Positions 1-10,900 of a DNA stretch of 40,384 nucleotides are shown piece by piece. The DNA lies in NCBI GenBank assembly GCA_022448645.1, contig JAKVBZ010000045.1, positions 1 to 40,384 on the forward strand. The letters run 5' to 3'. The stretch is from Pirellulaceae bacterium (GTDB lineage Bacteria; Planctomycetota; Planctomycetia; Pirellulales; Pirellulaceae). Positions within the stretch are counted from its first letter, which is position 1; each line of letters starts with the position of its first letter. Position numbers and translations under genes: made by a program. The notes below the pieces were generated by a model that was given only the letters and a program-made list of their open reading frames with translations, was not told the origin of the DNA and ran no database searches.

Positions 1-1998
1 CCGAGATTGGCGGAACTGACGGTCTCTACTGTATGGGTTGTCACACCTAAAGCCACCACGCCATTGCCCGTGTTTGTGGGGGTCAGGCCCAGTCCCGCAG
101 ATGCAACGGCAGCTGCGATGGCATCTGCCACCTCAGCTTGCGTACTTTGGTCACTGATGGGAATGTTGACATCACCCGTGTTGGGGAACCCATTTTTCGT
201 AAATTGGAAAATGACATCTCCACTTTCCACGTTGTCATTGATGACGAATTGGTAGGCCGCATCGATCCCTCCGCGAGACGAATCGCCGCCAGCTGGTGGG
301 ACCAAAATATCGAGGCCGGATAGCAGGTTTAAAGTACCGGTTGTATCCACAGTATGGGTCAATCCCCCTACGAGAACGCGTCCTATTCCCAGGTTTTCTG
401 GTGCCAGATTCAGACTGGCGGCCCCTTGGATGGCATTCACGACGAGGTCTGCGATCTCGTCTTGGGTGCTCGTGTCGAGGATTGGAATGTTCACGTCACC
501 GGTTGCCGGTATCCCGTTTTTAGTGAATTGGAAAAGGACGTTGTCACTTCCAGCACTGTTGTTTAATACAAACTCGTCGCCAGCTCGCAGGCCGCCCAGC
601 GTTTCGTCGCCACCTACCGCCGGTATCAGCAACATGAGTGCGTGTCCCAGGTTCGCAGCCCTGGTTGTATCTGCGGAGCCGTTGAAGGTGGTCGCAATAT
701 TACTGATGGTGAAACTTTCGCCATCCACAATCCCGGCTCCACCGGTATCCGGAATGACTAACGAATAGCCGCTATCAAATTCGACGGTCAACGACGACTT
801 GTCGTCGCTGATGGTGATCGTATCTCCCTCGGACAGTCGTGATCCATCATGGGTCACGATTTGCAATCCAAAACCAAGGCCGCTTGCAATGGCATCCTTC
901 ACCAGGACAGCCACTTCATCTGCGGTCAATCCAGGGTGTACTGGGATCAAAAGTGAATCGAACGATTGGGCGCCTATTTGACCAACGATCCCAATGTTGG
1001 CATTTGTCGAGATATCGACATTGAGTACATCTTGTAAGTTGACATGGCTACCTGAGACGTGAGGAGTTACATCAAGAATGGTCGATTGGATGGCGTTGCC
1101 GGCCAAGGAAGCGAGTTTTGCCGAAGTGTCCTGATCGGAAAATGGGATGGTCGTACGATCGGTAGCCCGAAATGGTGACGATCCCGGAATGAACTGAATG
1201 TTATTTCCTTCCAGTATCACCTCGTTGCTACCTGTTGATGCCACGACATCGAGCCCCGATGCGTTGATGGCAGCAGCAATGAAATCAGCCAAATCAGATG
1301 GCTTGAGATCAGGTGTGGGAGCAAACGAAATGGACTTCCCGTCATTTTGTGGAGTGGGCTCTCCTCGGTGTCGTAGAAATGCCGATCCAGACGTGTCTAT
1401 TGAATGTTGCATCGCACCAACCGCTATTTTTCCTGATCCCAGATTTTCTGGTGTCATACCCGCGAAGCGCAGGGCGTCCATGACCCGGTTGGCGATTTCT
1501 TCCTGTGTGTTGGTATCACTGACTTCGATGTTAAAGTCTCCGGTTCCAGGCAAGCCAGCCTTGGTGAACTGAAAGACCATGTCTCCGCTGCCAGCGTTGT
1601 CGTTGATGACGAACTGATCGCCAGCTGCAATTCCGCCGGTTCCTTCGTTTCCTCCGGCGATGGGGATTACCACGACGTCGTATCCTTCATGGGTGACGGC
1701 CCCCGTGGTGGAAGTCGTATGGACGATGCCACCCAGATGGACCACACCGTTGCCGACATGGGTTGGTGACAGTCCCAAATCGCTACCTTCGATTGCTTCC
1801 ACAATCAAGTCAGCGATTTCATCTTGGGAACTCAGGTCGCTAATATCGATGAGCACATCGCCGCTGGCTGGTAAGCCTTCCTTATTGAATTCGAAGACAA
1901 TATCACCACTTCCGGTGTTATTGTTTAGGAGAAAAACATCTCCGGCTTCGATACCACCAAGGAACGGATTGCCGCCTGCTGGCGGAACCAAGATCGAG
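1..1998 (-). repeat. Four ~300-bp intragenic repeats encoding ~100-residue modules
   Basis: Within the giant gene a module recurs four times, roughly at 1690-1998, 1380-1679, 330-637 and 1-317 (the last is cut by the window edge). Each copy begins with a P..GG turn (VPPAGG, IPIAGG, IPAVGG, VPPAGG) and continues with GGI.AGD.F.[IL]N, then F.F.K.G.P..GD, then a helix-like stretch ([ST]QDEIAD..V.AI), and ends with G.G.V.LGG..H..[DE]T. The copies differ at many positions, so this is an old duplication and not recent slippage. Copies B and C are separated by a related but different repeat family at about 650-1370. Confidence 0.8.
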
Positions 1999-4900
1999 AA
2001 TCCACTGTCGAACTCGAAACGTTGTGTATTCGTGCCGTCACTGATTTGGAACGTTTGGCCATCCAGGAATGTGGACACGTCACCTACCAGCAGCGCACTT
2101 CCGACATTTCCATCCGAATCGAATTCGAAGTACGTCCTCCCACCAAGACTGTCGATGGAAAAGTAATCTCCATCGTTCAACAGCCCGCCACTCGATAGGT
2201 TCAACGTGATGCCAGATTCAAACTCGAACTGCGTGGATCCGACGGAAAAAGTGTCTCCGTCCTGTAACTCTGACCCGGCCACGACTCGTAATTCGGAGCC
2301 AGTATTGTTTGGATTACCCAAGTCCAGCGTTCCGTCGGTAGCGAACTCAAACCGTAGTCGTACGTCCTTTCGTCCTGCAAAATCATGTAAAGGAATGCGT
2401 GCTTGGCGCCAGGTTCCAGGCGAATCGGTAAAGTCGTGAAGTTCTTGAACCTCCACGGCCAACGAACTAAAAGCATCGGCTTCGTCGTATTCACCTTCAT
2501 TGCGAAGTGAGTTGTTTGTGGCCAACAAATGCCACTCTCCACTGCCCAATAGACCCGATCCATCAGTTCCGTAGACGCGGAAGGAATCCCGCATCGGAGT
2601 GTCTTCAGAAGCATCGACGTTTTCCGTTAACGCCAGGTAATTGAAGTAAGCAAATGGTTGGTCGTTCGCAGAATACTCTGACAAATCGAAGGGGTGTGTT
2701 ACTACAACGCCATGGGAACCACCTGGCATGTCATAGTCGGGCAATTCTGGTTCTTCCACACGTCGGCCAAAGTACAAGCTGTTTTCCCCGTCGATGGCCT
2801 CACGCGATAAGTCAAACGGTTGCGTAACTCCATGTCCAGGATCAGTACCGCGCTGGTCGGTTTCGTGCCATAAATTTTCTTCCAGATTCGAAAATGCCAG
2901 CCCTTTCACTTCCAATAGCCCGGTTTCGACGCTGCTTTGGGCGTTCACCAGGACCGGCTTTAGTATGCCAGAAGTGTCAAAGGCAACTAAGGTTCCGGAT
3001 GACGTGATGCCGAAAAGAGTGTCAGCATATAGTCCATCTTCGACTCGTCCTGGGCCTGCGGTCAGGCCAGCGAATTCCAATCCCACCAAGTCGGCTGCCG
3101 AGTCCTCTAGATAATCAGCAGCTGGTCCTTCGATGTCCAACTGCCACAAACCGCCGGTGGCACTCACTGCGAAGGTGGCTTCACTAACATCACTGGACAG
3201 GGGTGCGTCCACAGTGGGAGCACCTAACATGCTGGGGATATGAAGGATATTGTCAGCATCTGCCCTGGCAGACACTCCGAACTCGTCGCTGATTGCTGTG
3301 GCCACGGCATTAGCGACAGTCGCAACGTCGTCAGTAACGTCAAACGGGACGAGAATCGAATTTGGCTTATTGGTTCCAGAAGCCGAGGCGATATCGTTAA
3401 ATTCGAACTCCACTTCATCTATCAGAAAGGTAACGCCATCGCTAAGTGCATCGCCACCCACCACTTCCATGGTCACATCAATCATATGGGCCAACCCGGT
3501 GATCATACCGCCAGGTCCGCCGTCGCCCACAGCAGCAAATGGTGCGTCGACTACGGCAGGACCTAACATGCCGGTGATTTGAACGAAATTGTCAGGATCT
3601 ACCTCGGCGGCCAATTCGGGTCCCAAAGTATCATTGATTGCTGTGGCGACGGCATTGGCGACAGCCGCAGCGTCGTCCTCAGCGTTGAGCGGTAGCAGAA
3701 TCGCCGATGGGTTGACGGCGCCAGGAGCATTTTCGATGTCCTCAAATTCGAATACGACACCATCGATCGTAAAACTTGTGCCATCGACAAGCGCGTCTCC
3801 ACCAGCTACTTCCATGATCACATTGGTGATGATTTCGCCAATCTCGATTGCGTCGGTCGCTGCGTCCTCCACGCGTTCTTCTGCCGGGTTGGGGTCGGCT
3901 ACGCCATCTCCGGTGAATCCGTAAAGGATGTTGCTAAGCAGTTCGACGCCTGCAGGTTCGCCCATGGCGTTACCAACAGCAATCAATTTGTCCTCACTCA
4001 AGAAGGTCATCGCTTCGAAATGGATGCCTTGGAGCCCTGGATCTTCAGTGCCATCTGGGCGCGGCTCGGGATCACCGGTCTCTTCGTTGACTTGGAAGGT
4101 AGCGATACCATCATCGCCCAATAGGATGAAACCGCCTGCGTCTTCGTCTTCGATTGCGGCTGCGAAATCAGCAGTACCTGTGTCGATCCATAAAAAGTTA
4201 CCCGCTTTGTCGTCTTGACCGCCATCGTCATCCTCTAAGTCCAACTGAAATGCGCGTAGCTGACCGTCCAACATCGCAAGGTCGCCGATGTCGGCCCCGA
4301 ATTCGGGATATTGGATTAGAGGCAAGCCGGTAAATGGATTTACCGAATACAATTGTGATGTGTCCACATCGACATCGGTAGCAACGAACAGTCGCACGTC
4401 GGGTAGTGCGAAGGGGACGATGCTGGCTTCGTCAATGAGCACGTCCAGTACCGGTTCATTCGCAGTACTAGATATCCCGCCGAAATGCTCTTCGGCGATG
4501 CGCTGGACAGAATTGATCGGTTCGACCCGCACCAGAGCATTGGTGGGGGTCCTGCTGGTGAATTGGTCCAGTTCTTGGGCGAGTTGCGAAGCCCCCATTA
4601 CCGCGACAAAGTATTCGCCCTCTGGCAAAGCCACAGTTCCAATGTAGGGGTCCAGGGGTCCTAGGCTGCCTCGTGACAGATCGTCGATGTCACCATCTGT
4701 ACCGGCAGGTCGGTCATCGACGACGTTGCTGTCATCGGACCACAGGATCAGCTCTCCATTCGCGTTAAATACGAACAACAAGGTATCTGGACGCGAAAAA
4801 CCGTCACCATAGTCGACGTCGATGACAGTGCCGGCATAGTTAGCTTGGGTGTCGTCAAAGGTGTCTTCGTAACGGATCTCGAACTTGTAGTAATCGATGT

Positions 4901-7900
4901 CTGTGAGATCTAGAAGATCACCGATTTCTCCCAACTGTCCATTGACACTGATCACTCCACGGTCGGTCAGAAGCACATTGCCCAGGTCCTGTGCGGATCT
5001 CAAAGTGTTGTTTTCGCTACCATCTTCGATAGCTTCACCCAGCAATGGTGTGTGATAGGGTTGGCCGATGACTTCGACGCCGTTGATGGCATAACGAATG
5101 TCAGCATGTTGTACGACAGAACCTGGTATTTCGTCCATTTCCCGCAACCGTACTTGCAGCTGATAAGCGCCAAAAGTCTCGCCGTCGCTGCGAACCCGCA
5201 CATGGTACGTATTGTTCGTGCCTTCGGCTTCGGGAAGGGCGACTCGCATGCCGGCGTCTTTTGGGTTGCTGGCAAAATAGTCTTCTCCACCAAACGGTGG
5301 CAGCTTTTGCATGACCATTGCCTGATTCTGTGCCAGGAGATCAGGGAAATCGGTCAACGTTGACGAGTCAGTGGACTCAAAAACCGAGTTGTTGCTGCGA
5401 GCTATCACATTTCCGTCGCGATCTATCAACTCGAGTACGGTATCTAATGAAGTCGTGGAACGGTCAATGTCCAACCAGACTTCGGTGCCCGCGTCCGCTT
5501 CAAAGGAGAAGACATCCATATCGTCGGGGGCACTCAGAAAACCATGGACTTCGAATCCAAGACGCAGGTTATCGTCACCAGCTTTTTCGTGGGGCGCTAA
5601 CATGCCCATAAATTCCGCGTTATTTGCGGTTGCATTGCTTCCCGGTGCGTCCAATTCGGCTAGTTCTTGTTCGGTATAAACGGCCACGTTTCGATCGTTA
5701 CCGTTTTGCTCGATCTTCAGGCCTCGCCAATCACCCGGTTGAGGAACCGTGCCAATAGGTTGGTCTGAAAAGCTACCTGCGCGGATAAAGACACCCGTAT
5801 CCAGATACTGATCCCCCACATCGGAGACGGCGAGTTTGATGGTGTGGACTCCAGGGCCAATGTCAAGCGCCTGGGCGATCAACACATCTGTAAAGCCGTC
5901 GTATTCCAGTTGAGTTGTGAACAAAGCGCCTTCATCGAGATCATTGTTGTTGTAAAACTGTGGGTTGGTGGCCCCTGCTCCCAACGGGTTTCCGTTGTTG
6001 ATGGAATTGATCGTCACCGGAGTCGTCGTACCTGGTACCAAGGCGATATTTTCTCCATCCAGGAAGAAGCCGAACACGTCGTTAAAAATCGAATTGACGA
6101 ATTCGTTGTACTCCTCGGATGCGAAGACATAGCTAAAAAACAGATCGCCGCCAGTCGTCTGGAAATCGAATTGTAGATACGTCGTGTCTTGTGTCGCAGT
6201 ATTGAATGCGGCGTCCAAATCTAGATCGCCCACTTGAGATGCCAGGCCTGTCGCTCCGTCATCGTTGTTGGGACCCGAGGCGAGATTCGCATCACCAGAG
6301 GTAAGTATGATACCGTTGGGAATACCGATGGAGTCGCTGCCGCCTTCAAAGAATCCGGCCGATGTTGCTCCACCTACGAAGACGGCATTTCCTACCGCTT
6401 CGATACCTGGACCAATCAGGATGTCACGCAGTTCGTTGGCCTCCATTGTGGTTGAAGTCACGTCAACCGGACCGGGACTTTCCTCTATCGTTCCATCGTC
6501 TTCACTGATTGTCGTGAACAATCCGTCATTGTTTGTGTCGACTTGAGGTGTTCCGTCTGGTTCAAATCCAGCTCCCACCGTGTCATCTGCCAGGCCGGTC
6601 AGGATGACCGGTTTCCCTGGCTGGCCGATGATTTGGACACTTCCACCAATCCGATCGTCGATTTCCAGCGGGCGTCCTGAAGCTGTCAAGCCGGCTACTG
6701 GACCGGAAAACTTGACAACCAAGCTTTCATTGGGGCTGCTTTCCAAACGCACGCCGCCAAACGTATGAAAGTCAGGCACCACAATTTCGTCCAACACGAC
6801 GTGGACAATGTCGGTGTCGTCCATGACGACTTGCGTCGTCAGTGTTCCTCCACGGACTACCATTCCGTTGATACCGTTGTTTGCCAGTTGGTTCCCGCGA
6901 ACTAGCGCTCCTTGATTGTCAGCATAGCCTTCGAGCAGGTCCGCGTGTCCGGTGCTGCGGCCGATGTCGGTCGTGATGAAATGGTTCAACGCATTGGCGT
7001 TGATATTGATGGCGGCTACCTGATTGTTCCGCACGATGTTGTCGGCAATAATGGGCTGCGCCCCGCGCACGAAGATAGTAGCTTCGTCGTTACTGAGCAT
7101 GCCGAATCGATCTTCCGGAGCCTGTCCGCCTTGTCCGGCAGAATTGTGTTCGACAATGCTGTTGGTAATCCGGACGTTGGCTTGCTGGATCTCGATCACG
7201 TTGAATCCAGCAAAGCCACTTTCCAGGCGAGTCACGCCGCCCCCGTGACGGACTCGCGCGTGATCTAGACTTCCTGTGGAAACGTGTCCGAAGTACAAGC
7301 CACCCCAGTCACCGGGATTCGGGACACTGTCGTCTCCGTCTCCTGTTGTGTCAAAAATGCCACCGGCGCCAAACGTGTCGTCAGGCAACGAAGTAATGAT
7401 GACGTCGCGGCCTTGGACACCCTCTGCGACCAATTGAGCACCAATTCCCACGACGATGTTGGCGCTGTCCAATTTTACAACCACACCGGGGTCGATGACT
7501 AAGCTCGCATCCAAGCGAGCCGACATTTCCTGAGTCTGCTCGTCCAAAAGATGCCCACCGGGTGTGCCTTGAATGACCAGATTTTCTGAAAAAGTATGCA
7601 CGACGTCGGTATCGTCCAGGCGTCCCGCAACCTTCAGCGGCTGCAATTCGTCACCTGCCGGAGTACGCACGCGAACAAATAGCGAGTTGAACGAGTTGCC
7701 CGACAGTGAGTTTCCATAAACGTCCGGACCAACACGATCGTAATCGGAAGTGAATGGGTCTTCTTGGAACTGTGGTGCGTTAAAATTCGTTTCCTCGAAA
7801 CTATTGGGACTTGCCGAAAGTGCGGCATCGAGGCTGGAGCTAATGGAATTGAATGTCACTGTGGGGCGAGCATCCAACATCTGGATTGGTGTAATGATCT

Positions 7901-10900
7901 GCTCACGAGACGCGACTTCGACCAAGCCTCCCCCAAACCGCATGTCGGCATGGTTGATATGGTTTAAGAAAATCCCGCGAGCTTCCCAATCCAGGCGGTC
8001 CGGCGATGCGCGATCCAAGTCGTTTCGGATCAGTATCCCACCCCAGTCTCCTGCCATAGGAGATTGAGTGATGTTTGGATTGGTGTCCTGCCCTATTTGT
8101 TCGTCGTTGTAGGATGTAAAGAAAACTGGCAGGTTTGGTGTACCCAACACCTGCAGCACGCCTCCACTGCGGTCGATTGTGGCAGCGGAACTTCCTACTT
8201 CAATGACAGCGTCTTGAGACTTAATGATCGTACCCGCATCGATCATCAGGGTGACGCCACGTGGGATCTTGACGGTCTGACCGTCCTCCAGCGGGTTGTC
8301 CAGTTCGTCAACACCAAACAAGTATGCTTGACTGTTTTGCGTAGAGGTAAGGTCGGCTGGGTCGAATCCTTCTATTTTGTTTCCGACGATACGTACAATG
8401 TCTCCTGGGACAGCAGCCGCAAACGCAGAAGAAACATGAGTAAATGGATTGGCCAGCGAGCCTGTCTGCAAGGAACCCAAAGCTGATTTGTCGACAATCA
8501 GTGTCTGTGATGGCGTCTGTGTGCGGAACCAGAAATTATGAACACCCCCTGGTACTCCATCACTGTCTCCGTCGAATATGGTTCCTCGCTTGTCAACGTC
8601 GATGGTATGGATATCTACTTCATTCAGATTCACTGCATCGATGTCGACGATGGTGGCTGCTTCCAGTGGTCGGAAATTTAGTCGCAGCTCATATTCACCG
8701 TCACTCGTACCGTAGTTGCCTGAATCGGGAACCGAAGGATCGAATGATGTGTTTCCGCTGGCGCTGACACCGACGATGTAAGTAATGTCAGGCCGCAGCT
8801 CCATTTTGAGAAATGAGTCTTCGCTAAAGTAATTGTCGTTTCTTGAAATTAAGCGAAAGCCACTACTGTCTTGTTCGTAAAGGCTGATGACCGTATCTAG
8901 CGTACTAGGTGAATCGAGCCGTTCGGCAATGGTCTCGGCCGAAAAGATTCCTCGTTGGTCAACGGTGAGTTCGTAAAGATCGATATCATTGCCTTCCGGA
9001 CGGTAGAGATGCCGGCCATGCACGATGTCGTGATCACCAGGAAATACCGGTTCAAACATCTCTGAGTCGTTCAGTTTGCCGTCAGGAACGAGGTCCAGAT
9101 CGTTCCCCTGAACGGTGAGCGGTGGAAGTTCTTCGGAATAACTACCACGCAAGAGAAAACTAATTCCGGTAAAAGCGGCTGAGAACCAATTGCCACCGAA
9201 AGTATCGTCCCACTGTTTGGAAGCGTTTAAAACCGCGCTTCCGAAGATGGGTTCGGTGCTCAAGGCGTCGGAAGCGGTTGCCAGATCGGGGCCATTGGGG
9301 CCAGAATCTGCGAGCGGATTGATGGCACGCAGGTCACCAGTAGCCACGGTCACTCCCATGGTGGCCGATTCGACGAATTCAACGCCAAGGTAGTGACTGT
9401 AGATCTCAAAGATCTGGCGAGCTAAATCCTTTTGCGAGGGGGTGATTACGTTGAACAGAGGATTTCCGTCCGGATCACGACCGTAATCGCTACGGAAGTT
9501 GTAAAAGATGGTCGAGATACCAGCGACGACATCAGGGCCTATGGAGGTGTGTTTATCCATGACGATTTCACGATGACCGGGCTCTGAAATCGCACCGGGA
9601 AACTCCATGGGAAAATGTGTCGGCTCGATCGCACTCGAAATAATCATGCTCTCGGCGCCAAAATTACCGAGTGCGTGCGCGGAATCAAAGCTTGATCCTG
9701 GATCCTGCGCTGCAGGAAGATCAATTCGTGTTGGAGCTTGCGGAATGTCTTCATTAGTACCGACTCGTAGGCGATATGTTCCAGGACCGGACGAGAGGAG
9801 TGCGATATCGCTGGCAAACGTCAGCACGGCCATGTCCGTAGCTGGGTCGTAGCTGACCGACGTGGGATGGAAGACTTCATCGTCTGTGTTGTTGACGGTG
9901 TCGTTGGTGAATATCAGCTGATAAAACTGGGGGTCGACGACCGTTGGATCCGTAGGTTCCTGGCCCGTTTCGACAGCAGTGGTATGCAAATCGTCTTGGT
10001 TAAAATAAACCACGATCTGGTCCCGAGCCTGACTCAAACCACCCAAGGGCTCGCGGATTGTCGGTTGAGGCACCACGGAAATTACTTGCGCGCCCAGATC
10101 CAGCTCGAATTCGATTACCTGGTCCGACCCGCCGTTTAATGGAGCACCATTGGCATTGACCAATGGAGTCGCACCGGTACCAAAAATTGTGATGCGATAG
10201 CGATCGTCGGGCAAATCGTCGGCGAAGCGGATAATCACTTCGTTGGGGAATTCGCCGATGTCAATAAAACCGGGAATGATCACGATATCATTCCCATCGT
10301 CAAACACGGGCTCCATGTTTGGAGCGACCGGTCCACCCGCACGGATGATTTGGATGCCATCCGCGATGCTTTCAGGGTCGATTTCTTCGCCTTCGTTAAA
10401 CCGAAACAATAATTCCTGCATGGCTACCGACCGTAAGTCTCCATCCAGGAGGACTTCGCCGGTGTTCGGATTGATGGCTACCAGCTCCGGTCCCATCGTG
10501 CCGGTACTCAGGCCAAAACTGACGACGTTAAGAGTGTTTTCTGTTCCAGTGAAACCTTGGCTAGAAGCAAAACTGTCATCGCCGAAATCAACATCCACTT
10601 CGTCGCCGTCTCCCCAAAACGGTCCTGACAAGCCGATGATGTTCGCTAGGCTGCCTTCTTCATCCATGATGTTTGGCAGGCCATTGGAAGCGTCCGTTTC
10701 CCAGTTGCCAAACAAGTGGCCCGCTTCACGCGATACAATATTGCCCACGCCCACGCCGACCAAGTCAATCTTCGACACTCCTGGAGCCAGCGTAAACTGG
10801 TTTAAGGAGTTCGGATGTGTACTCGCTTCACTCAATTGATCCAGTAGAGTGATCGCGGTTTCTTCAGTTTCAAAGTTGCCGACGTCGATGGATTGGGCAA

